In this document: positions 25,462 through 34,663 of the stretch, piece after piece | Layout: each line of letters starts with the position of its first letter | How positions within the stretch are numbered: the stretch's first letter is position 1 | DNA from: Bordetella petrii | GTDB taxonomy: Bacteria; Pseudomonadota; Gammaproteobacteria; Burkholderiales; Burkholderiaceae_B | Reading direction: 5' to 3' | Assembly (NCBI RefSeq): GCF_000067205.1 | Contig: NC_010170.1 | Coordinates: 4,216,001 to 4,280,000 of the forward strand | DNA length: 64,000 nt | Notes under the pieces: model-generated | Told to the model about the DNA's origin: nothing | Seen by the model: the letters and a program-made list of their open reading frames with translations, nothing else | Database searches by the model: none | Made by a program: the position numbers and the translations under genes

Positions 25462-26775
25462 ATGACCACTCTGAACGAAACCCACGACGCCGCCCTGACC
25501 AGCTGGGTAGCCAGCGCCAACGACGCCGCCACCGGCTTTCCGGTGCAGAACCTGCCCTACGCAGTGTTCCGCCGCCGCGGCTCGCAAGAGGCCTTCCGGC
25601 CGGGCGTGGCCATCGGCGACCGCATTGTCGACCTGTCCGCCCTGGCGGGCCTGAACCTGTTCGAAGGCCAGGCCGCCGAAGCGCTGGCCGCCTGCACGGG
25701 CGACAGCCTGAATGCCCTGATGGCGCTGGGCCGCGCGCACTGGAGCGCGCTGCGGCTGGCCTTGTCGCGCGCCCTGCGCGCCGGCTCGCCGCTGCAGGCC
25801 CGCATCGAGCCGCTGCTGGCGGCGCAGGCCGACGCCGAATACACCACGCCGGCGCGCATCGGCGACTACACCGACTTCTATATTTCGCTGCACCACGCCA
25901 CGGCCGTGGGCAAGCAGTTCCGCCCCGACAACCCGCTGCTGCCCAACTACAAATGGGTGCCCATCGGCTATCACGGCCGCGCCTCCAGCGTGGGCGTCGA
26001 GCAGCGCTTTCCGCGCCCGGTGGGCCAGACCCGCCCCGCCGCCGAAGGCGAAGCCCCGCAGTTCGGCCCGTGCAAGCGGCTCGACTACGAACTCGAACTG
26101 GGCGTGTTTGTCGGCCAGGGCAATGCGCAGGGCGACCGTATCGCGCTGGACCGCGCCGACGACCACGTCTTCGGCCTGTGCATCCTGAACGACTGGTCGG
26201 CGCGCGACATCCAGGCCTGGGAATACCAGCCGCTGGGCCCCTTCCTGGCCAAGAATTTCGCTTCGACCATCTCGCCCTGGATCGTCACCCTGGAAGCGCT
26301 GGAGCCCTTCCGCGCCGCCTGGACCCGTCCGGCCGGCGACCCGCAGCCCCTGCCTTACCTGTCGTCGGACACCAACCGCGCGCAAGGCGCCTACGATGTG
26401 CAGATGGAGGTCCTGCTGGCCACCGAAACGTCGCGCGCCGCAAGCCATCCGCCGGCGCACCTGTCCGCCAGCAATTTCCGCGACGCCTACTGGAACATCG
26501 CGCAACTGATCGCGCACCACACAGTCAACGGCTGCAACCTGCAGCCGGGCGACCTGCTCGGCACGGGCACGTTGTCGGGCCCCGAGCCCGACCAGGCCGG
26601 CTCGCTGCTAGAGCTGACGCAAGGCGGAAAGACGCCCATCAACCTGCCGTGGGGCGAGCAGCGCACCTTCCTGCAAGATGGCGACCAGGTGATCATCCGC
26701 GCGCACTGCCAGAAGCCCGGCTATCCGCGCATCGGGTTCGGGGAATCATCGGGCACGGTGCTACCGGCGCGCTGA
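25462..26775 (+). CDS. fahA: Fumarylacetoacetase
   Basis: Last step of tyrosine breakdown, splitting fumarylacetoacetate to fumarate and acetoacetate. 437 residues with an N-terminal SH3-like domain and the catalytic FAH domain. IGDYTDFYISLHHATAVG contains the metal Asp and the catalytic His; YELELGVFVGQG and ILNDWSARDIQAWEYQPLG give further metal and active-site residues. It is paired with hmgA with a 7-bp gap. Confidence 0.98.
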   Translation: MTTLNETHDAALTSWVASANDAATGFPVQNLPYAVFRRRGSQEAFRPGVAIGDRIVDLSALAGLNLFEGQAAEALAACTGDSLNALMALGRAHWSALRLALSRALRAGSPLQARIEPLLAAQADAEYTTPARIGDYTDFYISLHHATAVGKQFRPDNPLLPNYKWVPIGYHGRASSVGVEQRFPRPVGQTRPAAEGEAPQFGPCKRLDYELELGVFVGQGNAQGDRIALDRADDHVFGLCILNDWSARDIQAWEYQPLGPFLAKNFASTISPWIVTLEALEPFRAAWTRPAGDPQPLPYLSSDTNRAQGAYDVQMEVLLATETSRAASHPPAHLSASNFRDAYWNIAQLIAHHTVNGCNLQPGDLLGTGTLSGPEPDQAGSLLELTQGGKTPINLPWGEQRTFLQDGDQVIIRAHCQKPGYPRIGFGESSGTVLPAR

Positions 26776-26805
26776 GTTTCGGCGCAGGCGGCGTCCCAGA
26801 CGCAC

Positions 26806-26825
26806 GGGCCGGCTCGCGCCGGCCC
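26806..26825. terminator. Hairpin between convergent fahA and the sensor kinase
   Basis: GGGCCGGC (26806-26813) and GCCGGCCC (26818-26825) form an 8-bp perfect stem with a TCGC loop. It lies between two convergent stop codons, 31 bp after fahA and 12 bp after the kinase stop. The plus-strand tail GATCTGTTT is only weakly U-rich. Confidence 0.6.
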
Positions 26826-26836
26826 GATCTGTTTGA

Positions 26837-28138
26837 TCAGGCAAAGCGCAGCACGAAGCAGGTGCCCTGCCCCGCGCCTGCGCGTTCAGACTCGACGCGC
26901 AGGTCCCAGCCCTGCATGTCGCACACGCGCTTGGCAATGGCCAGCCCCAGGCCGCGCGGAAAACCGCTGTCGTCGGGCGTGGCCCCCGCCGTGTCGCCCA
27001 GCCGGCCGCTGTAATAGCGCTGGAACACGAACGGCAGCTCTTCGGGGGCAATGCCCTTGCCGTTGTCGCGCAGCTCCAGCGCGCCATCGTGCGTCAGGCC
27101 GGCGGTCAGGGTGGCCGGCGCCGCGTGTTCGATGGCGTTGCGCACCAGGTTGCGCAGCACCGTCAGCAGGGCATAGCGATCCAGCGTGTGCTCGATGCCA
27201 CCCGGAATAAGGTTGTGGAACGCCAGCCCGGCGACGTCGGCCTCGACTTCCAGGCCGCGCCAGGCGTCGTCCATGCAGGCCGCCAGGTCGACGCGCTCGG
27301 CCGGGCGGGGTTGGTCGCGCGCCATGGAGCGCGCGCTTTCGAGCGAAGCAACGATATGGTCGACATTGGCCGTGATGCGCTCCAGGCGCTGGCGCGAGTC
27401 GGCCGGCAGCGCCGCGTCCAGCAGCATGATTTCGCTGTCGGAACGAATTGCCGCCAGCGGCGTGCGCACCTCGTGGCTGAGGTTCGCCGCAAATTCGCGC
27501 TCGCGCGCGATCGAGCGGTCGACCTGGTTCTGCACCCGGTTGAACGCCTCGATCAGCCGCCCGGCTTCGTCATCGCGGGTCACGGCCAGGTCCGGCGAGC
27601 CGGGCGCCCAGTTCGACAGCCGCCCGGTCAGGTCGAGCAACGGCCCCACCGCCACGCCCGCCACCCGGCGCGACAGCGCATACGCCGCCATGACGCACAA
27701 CGCCCCCATGCCCAGCACGATCAGGCCGAAGTCGCGCACCCGCGCTTCGTGATCGGTGGCGTCGTACAGTACATACAGGCGGCCGCGCGCCGTGTCGGCC
27801 ACCATTACGTGCCAGGTCTCGACACCGGGCTGCAGCAAATGCAGCCCCGGCGGCAGGCCGTCGAGTTCGGCAGGCATGTCGTCGCGCACGGCGCCCTGGT
27901 GCAGCCAGGCACGCATCGAGCCGCCCAGCTCGCGCGCGCCGTGGGGAGGCAGGAACTGCGGGTCGGCCGCCACGTGCTGCGCCACCCGGTCGGTTTCGGT
28001 GGTGAGGATCTGCTCGACCAGGCCGTCTTCCATCTGGTCGAACGTCAGGTAGGCCAACAGCGCCAGCGCGGCCACGAATACCGCCACCGCGCCGGTCAGC
28101 GCCCACACCACCCGCTGTGTCAGCGTGCCGCCTTTCAT
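26837..28138 (-). CDS. Two-component sensor histidine kinase
   Basis: A 433-residue membrane kinase. TM1 is at about residues 10-32, a ~115-residue periplasmic sensor region follows, and TM2 is near residues 140-160. Then come HAMP, the H-box NLSHEVRTPLAAIR with phospho-accepting His, and an ATPase domain with LRDNGKGI and GFPRGLGLAIAKR. The stimulus is unknown. The ATG overlaps the response-regulator stop by four bases (ATGA), so the pair is co-translated. Confidence 0.92.
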   Translation of the reverse strand: MKGGTLTQRVVWALTGAVAVFVAALALLAYLTFDQMEDGLVEQILTTETDRVAQHVAADPQFLPPHGARELGGSMRAWLHQGAVRDDMPAELDGLPPGLHLLQPGVETWHVMVADTARGRLYVLYDATDHEARVRDFGLIVLGMGALCVMAAYALSRRVAGVAVGPLLDLTGRLSNWAPGSPDLAVTRDDEAGRLIEAFNRVQNQVDRSIAREREFAANLSHEVRTPLAAIRSDSEIMLLDAALPADSRQRLERITANVDHIVASLESARSMARDQPRPAERVDLAACMDDAWRGLEVEADVAGLAFHNLIPGGIEHTLDRYALLTVLRNLVRNAIEHAAPATLTAGLTHDGALELRDNGKGIAPEELPFVFQRYYSGRLGDTAGATPDDSGFPRGLGLAIAKRVCDMQGWDLRVESERAGAGQGTCFVLRFA

Positions 28139-28845
28139 GGGCGCGCCTCGGGCAACACCAATCGCCAGCCTATGCCATGCACGGTTTCGATTCCGTCGAA
28201 CCCGGCATCGGCCAGCGCCCGGCGCAGCAAATGCATCTGGCTGCGCAGCGCGTCGGGCGAAGGCGGTTCATCGCCCCACAACACCGATTCGAGTTCTTCG
28301 CGCGACACGATGCGGCCCGGATCGCGCAGCAGCGCCTCGACAATCTGGCCCGACTTGCGGGTCAGGCGCACCGGCTGGCCCGCCACCAGCACGGCGCGGG
28401 TGCGTCCGTCGAACTGCAGCGGGCCGAACTCGCGCACGGCGTCCACCACGGCGCCCTGGGCGCGGTGGATCAGGGCAAGCAGGCGCGCCTGCACCTCGGC
28501 CAGCGCAAAGGGCTTGGTCAGGTAGTCGTCGGCGCCGTGCGAAAAGCCTTCCAGTTTGTCGTCCAGCGCATCGCGCGCGGTGAGAATCAGCACCGGGATC
28601 GCCTGGCGCCGCTCGGCGCGCAGGGTCTGCAGCACTTGGTAGCCGTCCAGGCCGGGCAGGCCCACGTCCAGCACCATGGCATCGAAACGCTGGTCCTGGA
28701 GCATGCGCAGGGCGGTGCGGCCGTCGTAGGCTACGTCGGGCACGAAGCCGTTGACCTCAAGAAAGCGATACAAGTTGCCCGCGATGGTGAGGTCGTCTTC
28801 GACGACCAGCACCCGGTAACGCGCGTTGGCGGGAATCGCTGCCAT
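28135..28845 (-). CDS. OmpR-family response regulator
   Basis: 236 residues. The receiver domain has acidic residues in LVVEDDLTIA, the phospho-Asp in MVLDVGLPGLDG (about residue 56), Thr in LILTARD and Lys in DYLTKPF. The C-terminal winged helix carries VRLTRKSGQIVEALLRDPGR and WGDEPPSPDALRSQMHLLRR. It works with the kinase starting at 28138. It lies 34 bp downstream of the FAD-linked dehydrogenase gene and may share its transcript. Confidence 0.94.
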   Translation of the reverse strand: MAAIPANARYRVLVVEDDLTIAGNLYRFLEVNGFVPDVAYDGRTALRMLQDQRFDAMVLDVGLPGLDGYQVLQTLRAERRQAIPVLILTARDALDDKLEGFSHGADDYLTKPFALAEVQARLLALIHRAQGAVVDAVREFGPLQFDGRTRAVLVAGQPVRLTRKSGQIVEALLRDPGRIVSREELESVLWGDEPPSPDALRSQMHLLRRALADAGFDGIETVHGIGWRLVLPEARP

Positions 28846-28879
28846 GTGTCAGAGGCGCCGGTACGGGCGGGTTTTCATT

Positions 28880-30295
28880 TCAGCCCTGCAGCACCTTGCC
28901 GGGGTTCATCAGCCCGCGCGGATCGAGCGCCTGCTTCACCCGTTTCATTAACGCCAGTTCGAGCGGGCTCTTGTAATGCGGCAGTTCGTCGCGCTTGAGC
29001 TGGCCGATACCGTGCTCGGCGCTGATCGAACCCGCATGCTCTTGCACGCTGCGATGCACCACGTCGTAAATGTCTTGCTGCAGGGCCAGCAGGTCGGCCT
29101 CGGTCTGGCCCGGCGCGCGCGCCACGTTGTAGTGCAGGTTGCCGTCGCCCAGGTGCCCGAACACCACGTTGCGCACGTTGGGAAACCGCTGCTGCAGCAG
29201 CGCGTTGGTCTTGTGCACGAAGCCGGCGATGGATGAAATGGGAATGGACACATCGTGCTTGACGCCCTTGCCCAGCTCGGCTTCGGCCAGCGGAATGCTT
29301 TCGCGCAGGTGCCATAGGGCCTTGCTTTGGGCCACGCTGGCGGCAATGGCGGCATCGGTGACCAGGCCGTCCTCGATGGCCGCACCCAGCACCGCCTCGA
29401 ACCGCTCGCGAGCATGCGCCTCGCTTTCGCTGTCGGACAGCTCCAGCAGGGCGAACCAGGACGACGCGGCCGATTCGCCCTCGAACGGCAGGCGCTGCTG
29501 CGGGAACAGCTTCACCACGCTTTGCAGGCAATCGCCCGCCATGAGCTCGAAACCGGTCAGCGAGGCGCCGAAGCCGGCCCGCGCGCGCGACAGCAGTTCG
29601 ACGGCCGCATCGATCGAGTCCAGCGCCAGCAACGCCGTGCACGACGCTACGGGCCGCGGATACAGCTTGAGCGTGGCCGCCGTGATGATGCCCAGTGTGC
29701 CTTCGCTGCCGATGTACAGATCGCGCAGGTCGTAGCCGGTATTGTCTTTGCGCAGGCCGCGCAGGCCGTTCCAGATTTCGCCTTCGGCCGTGACCACTTC
29801 CAGGCCCAGCGCGAGTTCGCGCGCGTTGCCGTAGCGCAGCACCTGGGTGCCGCCGGCATTGGTGGCCAGGTTGCCGCCGATCGTGCAGCTGCCCTCGGCC
29901 GCCAGGCTCAAGGGAAACAGGCGGCCTGCGTCGGCCGCGGCCTGCTGCACCGCCTGCAGGATGCAGCCGGCCTCGACCGTGATGGTGTCGTTGTCGGTGT
30001 CGATGGCGCGCACGCGGTTCAACCGCGCGGTGGACAGCAGCACGGCCTGGCCCGAGTCGTCGGGCGTGGCGCCGCCGCACAGGCCGGTATTGCCGCCCTG
30101 CGGCACCACCGGGGCGCCGTGCCTGGCGCACAGGCGCACCGCCTGGGCCACCTCGTCGGTGGACCCGGGCCGGATGACCGCCTGCGCGCTGCCCCGATAG
30201 CGGCGGCGCCAGTCTTGCAGGTAAGGTTCGGCATCGGCGCCGGCCAGCACATGGGCCGGGCCCAGCAAAGACTGCAGTTCGTTCAGTAGGGTCAT
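28880..30295 (-). CDS. FAD-linked D-2-hydroxyacid dehydrogenase (GlcD/D-2-HGDH family)
   Basis: A 471-residue PCMH-type flavoprotein. The FAD domain has VVPQGGNTGLCGGATPDDSG and GNLATNAGGTQVLRYGN. The C-terminal domain has the metal/substrate motif HLGDGNLHYN and SAEHGIGQLKRDEL. Family members oxidise D-lactate, glycolate or D-2-hydroxyglutarate; the exact substrate is not decidable. The start at 30295 is chosen by homology (MTLLNELQSLLG); longer starts overlap the divergent pgm promoter. It lies upstream of the two-component system on the same strand. Confidence 0.9.
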   Translation of the reverse strand: MTLLNELQSLLGPAHVLAGADAEPYLQDWRRRYRGSAQAVIRPGSTDEVAQAVRLCARHGAPVVPQGGNTGLCGGATPDDSGQAVLLSTARLNRVRAIDTDNDTITVEAGCILQAVQQAAADAGRLFPLSLAAEGSCTIGGNLATNAGGTQVLRYGNARELALGLEVVTAEGEIWNGLRGLRKDNTGYDLRDLYIGSEGTLGIITAATLKLYPRPVASCTALLALDSIDAAVELLSRARAGFGASLTGFELMAGDCLQSVVKLFPQQRLPFEGESAASSWFALLELSDSESEAHARERFEAVLGAAIEDGLVTDAAIAASVAQSKALWHLRESIPLAEAELGKGVKHDVSIPISSIAGFVHKTNALLQQRFPNVRNVVFGHLGDGNLHYNVARAPGQTEADLLALQQDIYDVVHRSVQEHAGSISAEHGIGQLKRDELPHYKSPLELALMKRVKQALDPRGLMNPGKVLQG

Positions 30296-30465
30296 GGACA
30301 CAAGCCGGTATCGAGGGCCCGGCCGTAACCGGGCGGCAGTGGAAGTGCCGTTTATTGTAGGACGAGCCGGGCACAAGGTTTGCTTGGCGGGCGAATCGAG
30401 GATAATTCCACTCCTGGGCGTCCGCCGCAGGCGGCGCCCGGGCATGCCACCATCAAGGAACACGC

Positions 30466-31857
30466 TTGGATCATATCGCCCGCTATCCCGAATCGGTCTT
30501 CAAGGCTTACGACATCCGCGGCACGGTGCCGTCCCCCCTGGACGCCGGGTTTGCCCGCGCGCTGGGGCGCGCACTGGCCGACCAGGCGCGCGAACAGGGC
30601 GTCGGCGCCCTGGTGGTGGGCCGCGACGGCCGCCTCAGCAGTCCCGAACTGTCGCAAGCGCTGCAAGACGGCATTCTGGAGGGCGGCATCGACACCCTCG
30701 ACATCGGCCAGGTGCCCACGCCGCTGGTGTACTACGCGGCCTATACCCAGGGCACCGGCTCGGGCGTGGCCATTACGGGCAGCCACAACCCTCCCCAGTA
30801 CAACGGCTTCAAAATGATGATGGCCGGCAAGGCCCTGTACGGCCCCGGGGTGCAGGCGTTGCGCGCCGCCATGAATGCCCCCGACGCCGCGCCCGCGGCC
30901 CGTCGCGGCAGCCGCCGCGAGCTCGACCTGATGGGCGAGTACATCGAGCGCATCGTGGGCGACGTCAAGCTGGCGCGCCCCCTCAAAATCGCCATCGACT
31001 GCGGCAACGGCGTGGCCGGGGCGGTGGCGCCGCAACTGTTCCGGGCCCTGGGCTGCCAGGTCGACGAGCTGTATTGCGAAGTCGACGGCACCTTTCCCAA
31101 CCACCACCCCGACCCGGCCGACCCCCACAACCTGCAAGACCTCATCGACCACCTGGCGCGCACCGACTGCGAAATCGGCCTGGCCTTCGACGGCGACGGC
31201 GACCGGCTGGGCGTGGTCACCAAGTCCGGGCAGATCATCTGGCCCGACCGCCAGCTGATCCTGTTCGCGCGCGACGTGCTGCAGCGCTGTCCCGGCGCCA
31301 CCATCATCTACGACGTCAAGTGCAGCCGCCACGTGGGCCTGGCCGTGCAGGAAGCCGGCGGGCAGCCCCTGATGTGGCAAACCGGGCATTCGCTCGTGAA
31401 AGCCAAGCTGGCCGAGACCGGCGCGCCGCTGGCTGGCGAGATGAGCGGCCACATTTTCTTCAAAGAACGCTGGTACGGCTTCGACGACGGCCTGTATACC
31501 GGCGCGCGCCTGCTTGAAATCGTGTCGCGCCAGGCCAACCCGTCGCAACTGCTCGAAGCCTTGCCACAGGCTCTGTCCACGCCCGAACTCAAGCTCGAAA
31601 TGGCCGAAGGCGAGCCCTACGCGCTGGTGCGGGCATTGCAGAAACAAGGCAAGTTCGACGACGCCCTGCGCGTGGTCACCATCGACGGCGTGCGCGCCGA
31701 ATATGCCGACGGCTTCGGCCTGGCGCGCGCCTCTAACACCACGCCGGTGGTGGTGCTGCGCTTCGAGGCCGACACGCCCGAGGCGCTGGCGCGCATCCAG
31801 GACGACTTCCGCGGGCAACTGCTGCGCCTCGCCCCTGGCGCGGCCCTGCCCTTCTGA
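30466..31857 (+). CDS. pgm: Phosphomannomutase/phosphoglucomutase
   Basis: Interconverts hexose 1- and 6-phosphates for LPS and capsule sugar supply. 463 residues, AlgC-like. The active-site Ser loop is ITGSHNPPQYNGFKMM, the Mg loop FDGDGDRLGVV, and the sugar-binding loop GEMSGHIFF. It starts at TTG (30466) with AAGGA eight bases upstream; an ATG alternative is not well placed. It is followed after 18 bp by pgi and is convergent with the LPS operon, as in other Bordetella (recalled). Confidence 0.94.
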   Translation: MDHIARYPESVFKAYDIRGTVPSPLDAGFARALGRALADQAREQGVGALVVGRDGRLSSPELSQALQDGILEGGIDTLDIGQVPTPLVYYAAYTQGTGSGVAITGSHNPPQYNGFKMMMAGKALYGPGVQALRAAMNAPDAAPAARRGSRRELDLMGEYIERIVGDVKLARPLKIAIDCGNGVAGAVAPQLFRALGCQVDELYCEVDGTFPNHHPDPADPHNLQDLIDHLARTDCEIGLAFDGDGDRLGVVTKSGQIIWPDRQLILFARDVLQRCPGATIIYDVKCSRHVGLAVQEAGGQPLMWQTGHSLVKAKLAETGAPLAGEMSGHIFFKERWYGFDDGLYTGARLLEIVSRQANPSQLLEALPQALSTPELKLEMAEGEPYALVRALQKQGKFDDALRVVTIDGVRAEYADGFGLARASNTTPVVVLRFEADTPEALARIQDDFRGQLLRLAPGAALPF

Positions 31858-31875
31858 CCTTTTACGCGTTCGACC

Positions 31876-33441
31876 ATGGCCAATTACCTGCCGTCCAGTC
31901 CCGCGTGGCTGGCGTTTTCCCAGGCGGCGAAAAGCGCCTCGCGCGGCGGCGAGCGCCTGCGCATCATCGAGGCGGCCGGCCTGCGCGTCGACCTCACCGC
32001 CCAGCCCCAATCCGATTCGCTGGACAATGCCGCGCAAGACCTGCTGGCGCAGCAGAACTTCGACGCCGCGCGCGCCCAGCTGTACGACGGCGGCGAAGCC
32101 AACTGGACCGAACGGCGACCCGCCTGGCACACCGCGCTGCGCGCCGACAACCCGCCGCCGGCGGTGGCCCAGGACATCCTGGCCGAACGCGAGCGCGTGC
32201 GGCGCTTCGTGCGCGAGCTCGACCAATCCCTGGCCTACGACTGCGTGCTGCACCTGGGCATCGGCGGCAGCGACTGGGGCCCGCGCATGGTGACGCGCGC
32301 ATTGCGGCACGGCGGCCTGCGCCGCAATATCCAGTTCGCCTCGAACGTCGATTCGCACGCCGTCGCCGACGCCATCGGCCAACTCGACCCGCGCCGCACG
32401 CTGGTCATTGTTGCCTCGAAATCGTTCACCACCACCGAACCCCTGGCCAACGCCGAAGTCGCCATGAACTGGCTGCGCGATGCCGGCGTGGCCGATCCCA
32501 TCAAGCACGTGGTGGCGGTTACCGCCAATGTCGACGCGGCGCTCGATTTCGGCATCTCGCCCGACCGCGTATTCCGCTTCTGGGACTGGGTGGGAGGCCG
32601 CTATTCGCTGTGGTCGGCCATCGGCCTGCCTATCGCGCTGGCGCTGGGCAACGAGGCGCTCGACCAGTTGCTGGCCGGCGCCGCCGCCATGGACCAGCAT
32701 TTCCTGCAGGCGCCGCTGCGCAAGAATGCGCCACTGCAAATGGCCCTGGCTGGCCTGGCCAACCGCAGCGTGCTGGGTTATGCCACGCTGGCGATCACCC
32801 CGTACGATTCGCGCCTGATGCACCTGGTGCCATGGGCCCAGCAGCTCGAAATGGAATCGCTGGGCAAGGTGGCCTCGCGCGACGGCACGCCGGTGGGCGT
32901 GCCCACCGGCCCGGTCGTCTGGGGCATGCCGGGCACCGACTGCCAACACACGTTCTTCCAGTGGCTGCACCAGGACACCACCGGCGCGCCGGTCGACTTC
33001 ATCGTGTGCGAACGGCCCGACCACGCCTATGCGCGGCACCACAACATGCTGATCGCCAATTGCCTGGCCCAGCGCTCGGCCCTGCTGCGCGGCAAATCGT
33101 ACGAAGACATCCTGCAGGAAATCCGCGAGCACGAGCCCGACCTGCAACGCGCCGAAGTGCTGGCGCGCCATCGCGTCCATCCAGGCGGGCGGCCGTCGAA
33201 CCTTATCGTGCTGCCGCGCCTGGACGCCTATTCGCTGGGCGCCCTGCTGGCACTATACGAGCACAAGGTGTTTGCACAGGGCGTGCTGTGGGGCATCAAC
33301 CCTTTCGACCAATGGGGCGTGGAATTCGGCAAGCTGCTGGCCAAGCGCATCATCCGCGAGCTCGACGCGCCGTCGGCCGATACTTCCGGCGACCAGGACC
33401 CCTCCACCCGCTACTGGATCGATTCGCTGTCGCGGCGCTAA
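31876..33441 (+). CDS. pgi: Glucose-6-phosphate isomerase
   Basis: 521 residues, full length. LGIGGSDWGPRMVT is the phosphate-binding loop, FASNVD and GGRYSLWSAIGLP are family signatures, and the catalytic His lies in HHNMLIANCLAQ. It interconverts glucose and fructose 6-phosphates. It forms a pair with pgm. The 70-bp gap to the convergent glycosyltransferase gene contains a short GGGCC/GGCCC hairpin. Confidence 0.97.
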   Translation: MANYLPSSPAWLAFSQAAKSASRGGERLRIIEAAGLRVDLTAQPQSDSLDNAAQDLLAQQNFDAARAQLYDGGEANWTERRPAWHTALRADNPPPAVAQDILAERERVRRFVRELDQSLAYDCVLHLGIGGSDWGPRMVTRALRHGGLRRNIQFASNVDSHAVADAIGQLDPRRTLVIVASKSFTTTEPLANAEVAMNWLRDAGVADPIKHVVAVTANVDAALDFGISPDRVFRFWDWVGGRYSLWSAIGLPIALALGNEALDQLLAGAAAMDQHFLQAPLRKNAPLQMALAGLANRSVLGYATLAITPYDSRLMHLVPWAQQLEMESLGKVASRDGTPVGVPTGPVVWGMPGTDCQHTFFQWLHQDTTGAPVDFIVCERPDHAYARHHNMLIANCLAQRSALLRGKSYEDILQEIREHEPDLQRAEVLARHRVHPGGRPSNLIVLPRLDAYSLGALLALYEHKVFAQGVLWGINPFDQWGVEFGKLLAKRIIRELDAPSADTSGDQDPSTRYWIDSLSRR

Positions 33442-33511
33442 GCCACATCGCGCAGCGCCGGGCCTCATCGGCCCCCATGCCTCGTTCTACCCCGCTATAC
33501 CCGCTATGCCC

Positions 33512-34663
33512 CTAGGGCTGGCGCATCGCCAGCAGCAGGCCGCGATAGATATCCAGATGCTGACGGCACACGTCGTCGACGTCGAACTCGCGTTCGGCCA
33601 GGCGCCGGCCCGCCTGGCCCATCTGCTGCCGCAGCGCCGCATCGGCCGCCAGGCGTTCGATGGCATCGGCCAGGGCCGCCGCGTCGCGCGGCGGCACCAG
33701 CAGGCCGGTCTCGCCGGGCTCGATGGCGTCGCGGCAACCCGGCACATCGGTGGTCACCACCGCGCGGCCGCAGGCCGCGGCCTCGATCAGCGAGCGGGGC
33801 AACCCTTCACGGTAGGAAGGCAGCACCGCAATATGCGACGCCGCGTATAGCGCGGCAATGTCGCTGCGTTCGCCCAGCGCCTCGATGCACCCTTCGCGCC
33901 GCCAGCCGTCGACATCGGCCTGCGACACCGACGCCGGATTGCCGGGGTCGACGCCGCCGGCCAGCAACATGCGCACGGCGGCCCCGCGGCTGCGCAGCAG
34001 ACGCGCGGCCTCCACGAATTCCAGCACGCCCTTGTCGCGCAGCAGGCGCGCCACCATCAGCGCGGCCACCGGCGGCGGCGGCTCGGCCAGCGCCGGATAA
34101 TCGGCCAGGTCGACGCCCGAACCGCGGATCATCACGGCCTGTTCCGGGCGCGCCGCCCCCAGGCCGCACAGCACCGCGCGATCGTTGGTGTTCTGGAACA
34201 CGATGCGGCTGTTGCGATGGCCCAGCGCCAGGCGGTACAGCGCGGCCACCACTTGCCGCACCAGCGCCGCGCGGGCGCCGCGCGCCACGAATACGAAACC
34301 CAGGCCGGAAATGGCCGACACCATGGCCGGCACGCGCGCCAACCGCGCCGCGATGCCGCCATACAACACGGGCTTGATGGTGACCAGATGCACCAGCGCC
34401 GGACGCAACCGGCGAAACAGGCGGTAAAGCGCCCACACCGTGCGCAGCTCCTGCAGCGGGTGCTTGCCGCTGCGTGTCATGGGAATGGCATGGTGCGCCA
34501 GGCCGTGGGCGGTGATGCGAGGCACACTGTCGCCCGCCATGGTGGCCACATGCACGTCATAGCCGGCACGCTGCGCGGCCAGCGCCAGCGGCAGCCGATG
34601 CGACAGGAAGAACGCGGGATTGTTCACCACGAACAGCAGGCGCGGAGCGGCGGCGGAAGTCAT
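33512..34663 (-). CDS. GT4 glycosyltransferase (last gene of the polysaccharide operon)
   Basis: 383 residues, GT-B fold, starting MTSAAAPRLLFVVNNPAFFL. The second Rossmann half carries VARLLRDKGVLEFVEAARLL and the donor-binding EGLPRSLIEAAACGRAVVTT (E-x7-E). It resembles glycosyltransferases of the WbpT/CapM group. The start overlaps the stop of the upstream transferase as ATGA. A much longer frame in the same phase overlaps that gene and is rejected. Donor and acceptor sugars are unknown. Confidence 0.88.
   Translation of the reverse strand: MTSAAAPRLLFVVNNPAFFLSHRLPLALAAQRAGYDVHVATMAGDSVPRITAHGLAHHAIPMTRSGKHPLQELRTVWALYRLFRRLRPALVHLVTIKPVLYGGIAARLARVPAMVSAISGLGFVFVARGARAALVRQVVAALYRLALGHRNSRIVFQNTNDRAVLCGLGAARPEQAVMIRGSGVDLADYPALAEPPPPVAALMVARLLRDKGVLEFVEAARLLRSRGAAVRMLLAGGVDPGNPASVSQADVDGWRREGCIEALGERSDIAALYAASHIAVLPSYREGLPRSLIEAAACGRAVVTTDVPGCRDAIEPGETGLLVPPRDAAALADAIERLAADAALRQQMGQAGRRLAEREFDVDDVCRQHLDIYRGLLLAMRQP

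Noticed and set aside
30352..33180. A 942-codon open frame antisense to pgm and pgi
   Set aside because: It is low-complexity His/Gly/Val/Ala-rich and fully opposite two clear genes; high GC produces such shadow frames.
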